A stretch of DNA of 60,575 bases from an uncultured Collinsella sp. GTDB lineage: Bacteria > Actinomycetota > Coriobacteriia > Coriobacteriales > Coriobacteriaceae. The position numbers and the translations under genes are program-made. The notes beneath the pieces were generated by a model that saw nothing but the letters and a program-made list of their open reading frames with translations, made no database searches and was not told the DNA's origin. Positions 39,949-48,693 of this stretch are shown piece by piece (within the stretch, counting starts at the first letter, position 1; each line of letters starts with the position of its first letter). The stretch is from positions 1 through 60,575 of the forward strand of contig UQIG01000010.1 of assembly GCA_900541135.1 (NCBI GenBank), written 5' to 3'.

Positions 39949-41109
39949 ATGGAGATCACCAAGGATATCCGCTACATCGGTGTCGACGATCACGACATTG
40001 ACCTGTTCGAGGGCCAGTACGACGTGTCCGAGAACGGTATGGCATACAACAGCTACGTTATCTTGGGCGATAAAATCGCCGTCGCCGATTCGGTCGACGG
40101 TGGTTTTGTCGACGAGTGGCTCGACAACCTCGAGGTTGCGCTCGATGGACGTACGCCCGACTACCTGGTTATCCATCACATGGAGCCCGATCACTCCGCC
40201 GGTATAGCCGCCTTTATGGAGCGCTATCCCCAGGCGCAGATTGTTGCCAGCATGGGTGCTTTCCGCATGATGGTCAACTACTTTGGCACCGACTTCCCCG
40301 AGCGTAAGATGGTCGTCAAAGAGGGCGACGTTCTCGACCTGGGCGGCCACAGCCTGACCTTTATCGGCGCCCCCAACGTTCACTGGCCCGAGGTGCTCTT
40401 CTCCTACGAGTCCACCGACAAGGTGCTTTTTAGTGCCGACGGCTTTGGCAAGTTCGGCGCCAACGACATCGAGGATCCGGAAGGGTGGGCCTGTGAGGCT
40501 CGCCGTTACTACTTTGGCATCGTCGGTAAGTTCGGCAAATTCGTGCAGGCCGTGCTCAAAAAGGCCGCCGACCTGGACATTCAGATTATCTGCCCGCTCC
40601 ACGGTCCCGTACTGACCGAGAACCTGGGCTATTACCTCGACACCTATAACACCTGGTCGAGCTACCAGCCCGAGGACGAGGGCATCACGATCGCCTATGC
40701 GAGTGTGTATGGGCACCTGAAAGCTGCCGTCGAGGAGCTCGCATCTGCTCTCGAGGCCCGCGGCCAGAAGGTCTCCGTCTTTGACCTGGCTCGCGATGAT
40801 ATGGCCGAGGCCGTTGAGGATGCGTTCCGCTATGACCGTCTGGTGCTCGCCTCCATCACCTATCAGGGCGAGATCTTCCCGTTCATGAGCACCTTTATCC
40901 ACACGCTTGCCGAGCACGCCTATCAGAACCGTACGGTGGCGCTTGTCGAGTCCGGTTCCTGGGCGCCTGCAGCGGCCAAGATTATGACCAAGGAGCTCGA
41001 GGGTATGAAGGACATCACCCTGACGCAGAACAAGGTGACTGTGCTGGGCTCGCTCAACGAAGCCTCGCGCGCTCAGATCGAGGCCCTCGCCGACGAGCTG
41101 TCCAAGTAA
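39949..41109 (+). CDS. fprA: FprA-type flavodiiron protein
   Basis: A-type flavoprotein that reduces oxygen (to water) or nitric oxide in anaerobes. The N-terminal beta-lactamase-like domain carries the diiron ligands: H77-x-E79-x-D81-H82 in IHHMEPDHSAG, H145 in APNVHWPE, D164 in SADGFGKFG and the His of CPLHGPV. The C-terminal flavodoxin domain has IAYASVYGHLKAAVEELAS and ITYQGEIFPFMSTFIHTL. The ATG at 39949 follows AGGAGG. At 386 residues it is the basic two-domain form. It stands alone between galR and a convergent DeoR gene and is followed by a hairpin. Confidence 0.92.
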   Translation: MEITKDIRYIGVDDHDIDLFEGQYDVSENGMAYNSYVILGDKIAVADSVDGGFVDEWLDNLEVALDGRTPDYLVIHHMEPDHSAGIAAFMERYPQAQIVASMGAFRMMVNYFGTDFPERKMVVKEGDVLDLGGHSLTFIGAPNVHWPEVLFSYESTDKVLFSADGFGKFGANDIEDPEGWACEARRYYFGIVGKFGKFVQAVLKKAADLDIQIICPLHGPVLTENLGYYLDTYNTWSSYQPEDEGITIAYASVYGHLKAAVEELASALEARGQKVSVFDLARDDMAEAVEDAFRYDRLVLASITYQGEIFPFMSTFIHTLAEHAYQNRTVALVESGSWAPAAAKIMTKELEGMKDITLTQNKVTVLGSLNEASRAQIEALADELSK

Positions 41110-41141
41110 CGACACGTTCACTTTAGACGCTCAACCATCAC

Positions 41142-41181
41142 AACCACCACAAAGGGGACAGGCACCTTTGTGGTGGTTTTT
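41142..41181. terminator. Terminator between fprA and the convergent DeoR gene
   Basis: AACCACCACAAAGG / CCTTTGTGGTGGTT, 14-bp stem, then TTTTTG on the plus strand. The loop region GGGGACAGGCACC is of a kind often seen in dispersed intergenic repeats. Confidence 0.85.
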
Positions 41182-41183
41182 GT

Positions 41184-41987
41184 TTAAGCGCCGGCGATGA
41201 CGAGGGCTGGACGTGAGCTGTCAGTGGCCTCGGCGATCGAGGTGGCGACGGCATGGTCGGGGTCACGGTCCATCACGATGGCGTCGACATCGGCAAGCTC
41301 GGCAAAGCGGTACATGCCGCGTCCGTTAACCTTGCTGGCGTCCATGAGTGCGACGCTTTGATGGGCCGCGGTGATCATAGCCGTTTTGGTCTCGGCCATC
41401 TGGGGAAAGTCGGTCGTAAAGCCGCAGCTGGGGACAAAGGCGCCGGGGCACATGACGGCCAGATCGGCATGGACCATTTGGAGCGCCTGCATAGTGAGCG
41501 GTCCGTACAAATAACGATGGCCTTTGCGCAGCGCCCCGCCCAGCATGACGACATCGACTGAGGGCATGCTCTCGTCGATGTAATCGGCAATGGTAATGTC
41601 GGCCGTGATGACGGTGATACCGCCGCGCTGATCGAGGAGCCGGACGAACTCGAGCGCCGTGGTGCCCGAGTCGACGAGCAGCGTGTCGCCGTCATTGACG
41701 AGCGCAATGGCGCTTTGCGCGATGGCCTGCTTGGCGGCGACGTTGACATTGATGCGGCGATCCTGCGTGGAGACGGTCAGGCGTTTATGGAGCGACACGG
41801 CGCCACCATGCGTGCGGCGCAACTTGCCTGCTTCGGCGAGCGCGTCCAGGTCGGCGCGGGCGGTGACGGAGGACACGCCAAAGGTCTGGGCGATTTCTGC
41901 TACCTGTACCGAGGCATTATGCTCGAGCATTTCCATGATGGCGGTACGGCGTTCGTCGGCAAAAGCACGGTTGGTAGCTTGGGCCAT
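41184..41987 (-). CDS. DeoR-family regulator
   Basis: 267-residue DeoR/GlpR-type regulator divergent from the class II aldolase gene. The HTH is FADERRTAIMEMLEHNASVQVAEIAQTFGVSSVTARADLDALAE with RRTHGGAVS. The sensor domain has GDTLLVDSGTTALEFVRLL, ITVITADITIADYI and VDVVMLGGALRKGHRYLYG. The start at 41987 follows GGAG; the upstream frame adds only low-complexity sequence. The T-rich stretch at 42040-42105 (TTTCGTTCATTTTC, CTTATCTTTTC) may hold its operators. Control of the aldolase is a positional inference. Confidence 0.8.
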   Translation of the reverse strand: MAQATNRAFADERRTAIMEMLEHNASVQVAEIAQTFGVSSVTARADLDALAEAGKLRRTHGGAVSLHKRLTVSTQDRRINVNVAAKQAIAQSAIALVNDGDTLLVDSGTTALEFVRLLDQRGGITVITADITIADYIDESMPSVDVVMLGGALRKGHRYLYGPLTMQALQMVHADLAVMCPGAFVPSCGFTTDFPQMAETKTAMITAAHQSVALMDASKVNGRGMYRFAELADVDAIVMDRDPDHAVATSIAEATDSSRPALVIAGA

Positions 41988-42321
41988 GCTTGCTCCATTC
42001 TCGGCTAAATTTGCAGGAATTGTGTTGACTCTATTTTCGTTCATTTTCTTTTTGAGTAAGAAAATACCTTTCGATTACTTATCTTTTCTATAAAAGAAAG
42101 ACGCTGAACGCCCAAAATTCAATATCGAACATGTCCACTCGGCTCAAATTCCTTCCGTTTACTTTTCAAAAACGACTGTATTAACCTGCATGGGCTCAAT
42201 ATCTCGCGCGTGTAAAGGTGCTGAATTTCATACAATGAGCGCAGAAAAACGCAAGGTAAAACGCCTTGTGAACAACTACGCCCGATGTCCAGATGCGGGC
42301 GAGGGAGAGGAGCAAACGCTC

Positions 42322-43179
42322 ATGGCACTTGTTACCACCGAAAAGATGCTCAAGGACGCTCAGGCCGGCCACTACGCTGTTGGCGCTTTCAACGTCGAGA
42401 ACCTCGAGTTTGTTATGGCCGTTCTGGCCGCTGCCGAGGAGACCAAGTCCCCCGTCATCATGCAGACCACCCCGGGCACCATCAAGACCGCTGGTCTGGA
42501 CTACTTCTACGGCATGGTCAAGGCTGCCGCCGAGCGCGCTTCCGTGCCCGTCGCTCTGCACCTCGATCACGGCGATGGCTATGACCGCTGCATGCAGGCT
42601 TTCCGCACGGGCTACACCTCCGTCATGATTGACGGCTCGCACGAGTCCTTCGAGGACAACATCGCTCTGACCAAGTCCGTCGCCGACGCTGGCCGCGCCA
42701 TGGGCGTGCCCGTCGAGGCTGAGCTTGGTAAGGTTGGCGGCAAGGAGGACGACGGTCCCGCGGTTGAGGGCGAGAGCCCCTACACCGATCCTGCTGAGGC
42801 CAAGGAGTTCGTCGAGCGTACCGGCTGCACCTCGCTGGCCATTGGCGTTGGCACCAGCCACGGTGTGTACACGAGCGATCCGCACATCGAGCAGTCCGTG
42901 GTCAAGGCCATCCGCAACGCCGTCGACGTGCCGCTGGTCCTGCACGGCACCTCTGGTGTGCCCGATGAGCAGGTTGCCGAGGCTGTGAAGAATGGCATCT
43001 GCAAGGTTAACTACGCCACCGAGCTGCGTCAGGCCTACACCAAGGGCTTCATGGCCTACATGGCCGAGAACCCTGCCTGCTTCGATCCCAAGAAGCCGGC
43101 CAAGGAGGGTATGCGTGAGATCACCGAGCTGGTTAAGATTCGCATGACCAACCTCAACTCTGTGGGCAAAGCAGAGTAA
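42322..43179 (+). CDS. fba: Class II fructose/tagatose-bisphosphate aldolase
   Basis: Zinc-dependent aldolase cleaving fructose- or tagatose-1,6-bisphosphate to triose phosphates. The 285-residue protein shows VGAFNVENLEFVMAVL, the zinc site PVALHLDHGDGYDRC, IDGSHESFEDNI, VEAELGKVGGKEDD, GTSHGVYTSDPHI and the PLVLHGTSGVPDEQV loop. The ATG at 42322 follows GGGAGAGGAG; the in-frame ATG at 42190 would add a non-family leader. It may serve both glycolysis and the tagatose route, because no LacD is present in this window. A very long hairpin follows it. Confidence 0.88.
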   Translation: MALVTTEKMLKDAQAGHYAVGAFNVENLEFVMAVLAAAEETKSPVIMQTTPGTIKTAGLDYFYGMVKAAAERASVPVALHLDHGDGYDRCMQAFRTGYTSVMIDGSHESFEDNIALTKSVADAGRAMGVPVEAELGKVGGKEDDGPAVEGESPYTDPAEAKEFVERTGCTSLAIGVGTSHGVYTSDPHIEQSVVKAIRNAVDVPLVLHGTSGVPDEQVAEAVKNGICKVNYATELRQAYTKGFMAYMAENPACFDPKKPAKEGMREITELVKIRMTNLNSVGKAE

Positions 43180-43203
43180 CAGCAAGGGTACTCTGATCCC
43201 ACC

Positions 43204-43356
43204 GGACGGCTTGGGCGGGTCCCCGTACTTAGTTTCCAAAACGTCCTCGCGCATGAAGGCCCCCGTTGCCTCGCTTCTACGAAGCGTTGGCAACGGGGGC
43301 CTTCGCGCTGCGGAATGATTTTGGAAACTAAGTACGGGGACCCGCCCAAGCCGTCC
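43204..43356. repeat. 153-bp giant hairpin after the aldolase gene (element A1)
   Basis: A perfect 38-bp inverted repeat (43204-43241 with 43319-43356) encloses a 16-bp perfect stem (43255-43270 with 43289-43304) and an apical CGCTTCTACGAAGCG. Between the two stems lie ACGTCCTCGCGCAT on the left and GCGCTGCGGAATGA on the right. These loop sequences recur in the hairpin at 60016-60119. It may terminate transcription, though no T-run follows. Confidence 0.85.
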
Positions 43357-43888
43357 TGCTCGATCGCCCTTGTGGCGTTAGGGCGGAAAGGATGGGGCGC
43401 GAGGGGCGCTTTGTTGATGAGGGGTTAGTATGCCCGGGCTTGGTTGGGGAAGGTTTTGTCTAGAGATGCTTGGAGCTTTTCGAACGATGCTCGTAAGTTG
43501 TGGCTCTGGTCGGTTGAGCGTTTGGCTTTTGTGGTTGGGGAGTCGAGGAGGCCGTTTCTCTGTGTCGGGGGGAAGGAGAAAAGGTCTGCATGTGTTAGGG
43601 ATGACTGCTGTGCTGCGTCATTGGAAGAATGCATGCTTATGCGGCCTCCTCGATGTCCACCAAAAGGTTGCGCACGGGGTGTGCTGCTAGGTCCCGTGCG
43701 TTGGCAGTATTATGCCGCGGCTGCTGCAAAGAAGCGCTAAAGAAAGGCTTAACCTGGTTTGGTGTTACGATGAAACCGCAGGTCAAAGCTATCGAGTAAC
43801 ACTCTTGAAAGGTTTTGGGCTTAAGGGCTTTCTAAGGTTTGTGGCGTGGATGTGGCTCGCCTGTGCGGGGCGTGTGGACGGCTCGTTC
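43357..43888. other. Gene-free stretch before the NUDIX-Vsr gene end
   Basis: G-rich on the plus strand, without a frame that resembles a protein. Short frames here overlap each other and lack plausible ribosome sites. It contains one CCGCAGGT motif (43774-43783). Nothing else recognised. Confidence 0.4.
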
Positions 43889-44878
43889 CTAGCGCTGCGG
43901 CTCTGCGGCCCGCACCTGCTCGATGACCTTTTCCATCGTGCCGTCGATGCGGTCTTTTTTGAGTTCGCATTCCCAGATGGTTATAGGCGTCCAGCCCATT
44001 TGAGTGAGTGCTGCCACGGCAGCGCGGTCGCGCTCGACGTTGCGACGGAACTTTGCCTCCCAAAACTCAACGTTGCGCTTGGGCTGGCTAGGGTTGCACT
44101 TGGGGCAGCGGTGCCAAAAGCAGCCGTTGACGAAGATGGCGATCTTGCGTCCGGGGAAGGCGATGTCGGGTTTGCCGGGAACCTTCCATTCCAAGCGATA
44201 GCCCGTAAGGCCCGCGGCGCGCAGGCGCTGTCGTACGAGCAGCTCGGGCTTGGTGTTCGCGCGTTTGTTGCCCTTCATGGACTTTTTTATGGCGGCGCGA
44301 CGGCGCACCAGTTCGCGCTCGTCGGCGGAAAGGTCCGAGGTATCGATGCCGTCGAGCAGACCTGGTTTGGGGTGCTTTTTGCTACGGCGCTTAGGTGCGC
44401 GCTTGGGCTTGGTGGCGGGCTCGTCGGTCGCGGTGGCCTCGGCGTCGTTGGCAGCGCCGTTGGCCTCAAGCCGGTCTTCCTTCAACTCAATCAGGGCATC
44501 AATGAGTCCCTTGTCGGCGGGCATCCATTCCACCGTGGCAAGCGAGGTGCGCGGAATCCAGCGGATATCGAGCTGGCGGTCGTGCTTCTGGGGCTCATCG
44601 GATTCATCGGCGAGTGAGCAGTAGTAGCACTCCATGGAGAGATGGAAATCGGGGTAGTCGTACTCAACGGTATAGAAATCACGCAGGTTGGTGACTTTTA
44701 CCTGTAGCTCTTCCATAAGCTCGCGTCGCACGGCGTCTTCGGGTGTTTCGCCGCGCATGAGCTTGCCGCCTGGGAACTCCCAAAGTCCCTGCATGTCGCC
44801 GTAGCCGCGCTGCACGGCCAGTAGCTCGTCGGATCCTTCCTTACGAATGATCCCAGCAGCAACATGAACAGTCTTCAA
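43889..44878 (-). CDS. NUDIX hydrolase fused to a Vsr-type mismatch endonuclease
   Basis: A 329-residue two-domain protein. Residues 1-135 are a MutT/NudG-like NUDIX hydrolase: LWEFPGGK, then the Nudix box G38-x5-E44-x7-R52E53-x2-E56E57. Residues 136-205 are a basic, disordered-looking linker (PKRAPKRRSKKHPKPG). Residues 206-329 are a Vsr endonuclease: NTKPELLVRQRLRAAGL, catalytic Asp238 in PGKPDIAFPGRK, the FVNGCFWHRC zinc region, NVERDRAAVAAL and WECEL. The TTG at 44878 is chosen because GAGAGGA is 6 nt upstream and alignment begins there; the open frame beyond it is antisense to the next gene. No cytosine methyltransferase is adjacent. Confidence 0.87.
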   Translation of the reverse strand: MKTVHVAAGIIRKEGSDELLAVQRGYGDMQGLWEFPGGKLMRGETPEDAVRRELMEELQVKVTNLRDFYTVEYDYPDFHLSMECYYCSLADESDEPQKHDRQLDIRWIPRTSLATVEWMPADKGLIDALIELKEDRLEANGAANDAEATATDEPATKPKRAPKRRSKKHPKPGLLDGIDTSDLSADERELVRRRAAIKKSMKGNKRANTKPELLVRQRLRAAGLTGYRLEWKVPGKPDIAFPGRKIAIFVNGCFWHRCPKCNPSQPKRNVEFWEAKFRRNVERDRAAVAALTQMGWTPITIWECELKKDRIDGTMEKVIEQVRAAEPQR

Positions 44879-45026
44879 CAGGAGTCCTCTCTCAACATCA
44901 ACACGTAACAGGGCGGCTACCCCTACCTTACACAACGGTAAGGCAACCGTAAGCCATATCGATGGTAGCCGACTCGGCTTCTTGCGACTATAGATGCCGT
45001 AGACTAATCGCAAGAAAGGACTCGGT

Positions 45027-45812
45027 ATGCAAACCACGCACATGGCGACCCCGGTACTGGAGGTCGCGCATCTCGAAAAGGTATATGGAGCGCTGGGCAA
45101 CGTGACCCGCGCGCTCAACGACGCCAGCTTTACCGTCAACCGCGGCGAATTCGTTGGCATCATGGGCGCCTCGGGCTCGGGCAAGTCGACGTTGCTCAAC
45201 TGCGTCTCGACCATCGATAGCGCCACGAGCGGCACCATCCGCATCAACGGGCAGGACGTTACGCGCATGAAGCAGGCTAAGCTTTCGCAGTTCCGCCGCG
45301 AGGAGCTCGGCTTTATCTTCCAGGACTCCAACCTGCTCGATACGCTCACGGCACGCGAGAACATCGCCCTGCCGCTCACCATCGCCCGCACAAATTCGGC
45401 AGAGATCTCGACCCGCGTGCAGGACGTGGCTGCGCGTCTGTCCGTGAGCCAGGTGCTCGACAAGTATCCCTACCAGATGTCCGGCGGCCAGCAGCAGCGC
45501 GTTGCCGCCTGTCGCGCGCTTGTCACCGACCCCACCATGATCATGGCCGACGAGCCCACCGGCGCCCTCGATTCCAAGAGCGCTCGCCTGCTGCTCGAGA
45601 GCCTGGAGGCCCTGAATCGCCGCCTGCGCGCCACCGTGCTCATGGTCACGCACGACAGCTTTGCCGCCAGCTACACGAGCCGTGTGCTGTTTATTCGCGA
45701 CGGCAAGATCTTCACCGAGCTGCGCCGCGGCGACACCGACCGCCGAGAGTTCTTCGACCGCATTATGGAGGTCGTTGCCATGATGGGCGGTGAGGGCTCC
45801 GATGCTCTGTAA
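45027..45812 (+). CDS. ABC transporter ATP-binding protein (BceA/LolD-like)
   Basis: ATPase of a MacB/Bce-type ABC transporter. Walker A GASGSGKST, Q-loop FIFQDSNLLD, signature YQMSGGQQQRVAACRAL, Walker B MIMADEPTGALD and the switch His in VTHD are all intact. 261 residues. AAAGGA precedes the ATG. The gene overlaps the permease gene by 11 bp, so they are co-translated. No BceRS-type two-component pair is next to it. Peptide-antibiotic sensing or export is the usual role of such pairs; the substrate here is unknown. Confidence 0.9.
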   Translation: MQTTHMATPVLEVAHLEKVYGALGNVTRALNDASFTVNRGEFVGIMGASGSGKSTLLNCVSTIDSATSGTIRINGQDVTRMKQAKLSQFRREELGFIFQDSNLLDTLTARENIALPLTIARTNSAEISTRVQDVAARLSVSQVLDKYPYQMSGGQQQRVAACRALVTDPTMIMADEPTGALDSKSARLLLESLEALNRRLRATVLMVTHDSFAASYTSRVLFIRDGKIFTELRRGDTDRREFFDRIMEVVAMMGGEGSDAL

Positions 45813-48039
45813 ACTCGCTTGGGGCAACGTCCGCCGCGCCGGCCGCGACTACCTCGTTTACTTGTTGACGCTCACCCTGGGCGTCACGGTCTTCTATGCC
45901 TTTAACACCGTCTCGATGCAGGTCGACATCGCCGGCATCGAGGAAGCGGGCTTGTCCGAGGTCATGGGTACCATGCTCGGCTACCTCACGTACTTTTTGG
46001 CCGGCGTCATGGCCTTTTTGATGGTGTACGCCAATAACTTCATCATGAAACGCCGCAAAAAGGAGTTTGGCCTGTACCAGGTACTCGGCATGGGGCGCGG
46101 GCGCGTCGCCACGATTATGGCGCTCGAGACTGTGATCGTTTCGGTCGGCGCCTTTGTCGCCGGCATCGTGCTGGGCGTGGGGCTCTCTCAGCTCATGGTA
46201 TTCTTTACGGCCTCGCTCTTTAAGACACAGATCGCCAATTTCCACTTCTTCTTCTCGGTGCATGCGTTCAACCTGACCCTTGCCTGCATGCTCGTAATGT
46301 TTGTGCTCACGTTGCTGCTGAACCTTCTCGCCGTGTGTCGTACCAAACTCATCGAGCTTATGGGTGCCGAACGTCGCAACGAGAGCATCAAGACACGCAA
46401 CCCCTGGATTGCGATTGCCATCTTTGCCGTGGGCGTGGTGCTGGTGGGCGTGGCCTATTACCGTCTGCTACGTGATGGGTTCCCGCTCACCGCGACGGAC
46501 AGCAAGCTGCAAGAGGGCATGAACCAGTTTGGCATCACGACCGCTATGGTTACCGTGGGCACCTTTGCCCTGTTCTGGGGACTCTCGGGCATGCTCATCA
46601 AGCTGCTGCAGAGCCTGCGCGGTGTGTATTGGCGCGGTCTCAACATGTTTACCGTGCGCCAGCTTGCGGCCAAGGTCAACACGGTGTGCTTTTCGATGGG
46701 CGTCATCGCGATGATCCTGTTTTTGGCCATCACCTCGGTGACGTGCGGCATGTCGATTGCCAACGTGATGAACGAGAATCTGGAGCGCTATACGCCGGCC
46801 GATATGTCGCAGACGTATATCTATTACACGCCCGATGATCTCGACCATTACAAAGAGTATGCTGACCCGTCTGAGGCCGATCGTATGGTGCCGGCTGACG
46901 CAACGGTCGACTTGTACTCTGCGTGGCATGGTGAGCTTGTCGATCCGGACAATGATACGGAGAGTATTTATGGTAAGTCGGCGGACAACAGCGTCGAGAC
47001 CGGCAAGAAGGTCAATATCGCCGATGTTGCCGGTGAGCATGTGCAGATCGATTCGTATCTGAGTTATCCGCTTGGCGGCTCGGATCCTTCGGTGACTCCA
47101 GGTGAGATGTGCAAGACCATGGGCGAAAAGCTCCCCAAGGCGCTCGAGGGTAGCAACGCCGACACGACAGGCCTGTCTGTGACGCCGGCAAGTCAGTACA
47201 ACAAATTGCGTCAGATGATGGGCAAGGAGCCGGTGAGCATTGGTCGCGACCAGTACTTGCTCACGTGTGATTTGGGCGGCGAGCTGGTCGACATGTACAC
47301 CAAGTATATGGCTGGCGGCCATGCCCTTACCTTGGGCGGGCATACGCTCAAGCCCGCAACCGATAAGTCGGACGAAGATACGGCGGCCATCGCCAACTCG
47401 GCGATGGGCAGTAATCCGGGTACCGTCGTCGTTGCCGACGAGCTGTTGTCCCAACTTAATCTGCAACCGTATTCCAGTAGCCTGCTCGTTAACTACAAAC
47501 AGGGGATGGATACGACCGAGGCAGACGAGAGCATTAAATACACTGCGCTCGACAATCTGCTCGTTGACGGCAAGGAGCCGGGGTCGTGGGGACTCTTCAT
47601 CACACGCTCCGAGATGTACGTGCAAGCAGCGCAAATGAACGGTCTTATTAGCTACCTAGCCATCTACATCGGCTTTGTATTGGTCGTTGCATGCGCGGCG
47701 ATTCTGTCGATCCAGCAGCTCTCCAATGTGGCCGACGGCAGCCGCAGCTATCGTGTGCTGGCGCAGATCGGCTGCGACGACCGCCAGATCCGCCATTCGG
47801 TGATGGCACAGCAAGCGGTGTTCTTCCTGTTCCCGTTGGCGGTGGGCTTGGCGCACTCCTTTGTGGCGCTCAAGGTGATTATCGACCTGGTGAGCACGTT
47901 CGGCCACATGAGCATCGGTGGCACGGTGGGCCTCACCTGTGCGATCTTCTTGGCATCCTACGGCGGCTACTTCCTGGTGACCTACCTCATGAGCACCGGC
48001 ATGGTGCGAGCCGCCATCGCCACCTGCCACAGCGAGTAA
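45802..48039 (+). CDS. ABC transporter permease (BceB-like, FtsX domains)
   Basis: 745-residue permease partnering the preceding ATPase. It starts MLCKLAWGNVRRAGRDYLVYLLTLTLGV. It has an N-terminal FtsX domain with three helices (to about residue 170), more helices at about 210-320, and a large extracellular domain (about 325-610; KEYADPSEADRMVPADATVD..). A C-terminal FtsX domain (ACAAILSIQQLSNVADGSRSYRVLAQIG) ends it. The 10-helix layout with one big external domain is that of BceB. The ATG at 45802 overlaps the ATPase stop. A strong terminator follows. Confidence 0.88.
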   Translation: MLCKLAWGNVRRAGRDYLVYLLTLTLGVTVFYAFNTVSMQVDIAGIEEAGLSEVMGTMLGYLTYFLAGVMAFLMVYANNFIMKRRKKEFGLYQVLGMGRGRVATIMALETVIVSVGAFVAGIVLGVGLSQLMVFFTASLFKTQIANFHFFFSVHAFNLTLACMLVMFVLTLLLNLLAVCRTKLIELMGAERRNESIKTRNPWIAIAIFAVGVVLVGVAYYRLLRDGFPLTATDSKLQEGMNQFGITTAMVTVGTFALFWGLSGMLIKLLQSLRGVYWRGLNMFTVRQLAAKVNTVCFSMGVIAMILFLAITSVTCGMSIANVMNENLERYTPADMSQTYIYYTPDDLDHYKEYADPSEADRMVPADATVDLYSAWHGELVDPDNDTESIYGKSADNSVETGKKVNIADVAGEHVQIDSYLSYPLGGSDPSVTPGEMCKTMGEKLPKALEGSNADTTGLSVTPASQYNKLRQMMGKEPVSIGRDQYLLTCDLGGELVDMYTKYMAGGHALTLGGHTLKPATDKSDEDTAAIANSAMGSNPGTVVVADELLSQLNLQPYSSSLLVNYKQGMDTTEADESIKYTALDNLLVDGKEPGSWGLFITRSEMYVQAAQMNGLISYLAIYIGFVLVVACAAILSIQQLSNVADGSRSYRVLAQIGCDDRQIRHSVMAQQAVFFLFPLAVGLAHSFVALKVIIDLVSTFGHMSIGGTVGLTCAIFLASYGGYFLVTYLMSTGMVRAAIATCHSE

Positions 48040-48076
48040 CAAGCGGGCAAAACCGTCGCAAAACCAGAGGCGTATG

Positions 48077-48118
48077 ACCGCCGCGAAGGGACCAGAGGCC
48101 CTTTCGCGGCGGTTTTTG
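48077..48118 (+). terminator. Terminator after the Bce-like operon
   Basis: ACCGCCGCGAAGGG / CCCTTTCGCGGCGGT stem followed by TTTTTG. Confidence 0.93.
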
Positions 48119-48322
48119 CCTATCTGGTGTGTCTCGGATGCAAGCGAGTAGACTTTTTTGAACTGGCCGAGTACATCGCGACAAATGATCGATAAAGCCG
48201 CAGGTCAGAGCTGTGGCGTTTTGGGGTGTGCTTGGCCTCCTGCAAAAAGCCTACTCACTTGGTTTTTCTGCTAGAAGACCGCCACGAGGGAAAGCGGCTC
48301 CCTTGCGGCGGTTTGGGCGTTT

Positions 48323-48374
48323 GCCCAGATAAAACCTACCAAAATCAACCTGTCCCTTTTTGGCAGGTGGTTTC
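48323..48374. repeat. ACCTACCAAAA...TTTTTGGCAGGT repeat, copy 1
   Basis: AAAACCTACCAAAA and TTTTTGGCAGGTGGTTT form a degenerate palindrome around AACCTGTCCC. The reverse complement of 49819-49870 matches it closely, including the leading CCCAGATAAAACCT. The gap 48040-48693 has no recognisable gene; it is made of such repeats and two CCGCAGGT motifs. Confidence 0.65.
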
Positions 48375-48399
48375 AGCTGAACGGCGGGCCGTGCGGCTT

Positions 48400-48457
48400 G
48401 TAGTCATTGGGGACGTTCTTAAACGACTAGTCAAACAAGAGCGTCCCCAACGACTAC
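48400..48457. repeat. GTAGTCATTGGGGACG palindromic repeat, copy 3
   Basis: GTAGTCATTGGGGACGTTCT at the left and CGTCCCCAACGACTAC at the right, with AACGACTAGTC inside. Same family as 30821 and 35464. Confidence 0.7.
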
Positions 48458-48664
48458 ATCCAAGGAGCGTCCCAAACTGCCGGCAGAAAAGGAACGTCCC
48501 TAACTGCCGCATCCGGAGCAAGACAACGCCGCAGGTAGAGGACGGACAGCGAGCGGGTCGCATTTGAGACAAGGTGACGTGAAGCGAAAGGGCGCTGACC
48601 TTCTGGTCGCGCCCTTGAAGTTGAACGTCAGATTGTCCAAATGCGGCCCGCGCAGCGTCGGCCG

Positions 48665-48692
48665 GTTACGGCGTTTGGTAAAACGCCGTAAC
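48665..48692 (-). terminator. Hairpin after the DAHP synthase gene
   Basis: GTTACGGCGTTT / AAACGCCGTAAC, 12-bp perfect stem, immediately after the stop; no T-run. It resembles the first hairpin after lacC2 (GTTACGCGGTTT). Confidence 0.6.
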
Positions 48693-48693
48693 T

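Noticed and set aside
42190..42321. Upstream in-frame extension of the aldolase (or a leader peptide)
   Set aside because: Basic, non-family sequence; the ATG at 42322 has a strong GGGAGAGGAG site and matches the family start. The region is better read as promoter and leader.
43430..43740. Small overlapping frames in the gap after the aldolase
   Set aside because: Three frames overlap in different phases or strands, none has a convincing ribosome site or motif.
44879..45463. N-terminal extension of the NUDIX-Vsr frame
   Set aside because: The extra 195 codons are antisense to the start of the ABC ATPase gene and show no similarity. The TTG at 44878 with a good ribosome site begins where NUDIX similarity begins.
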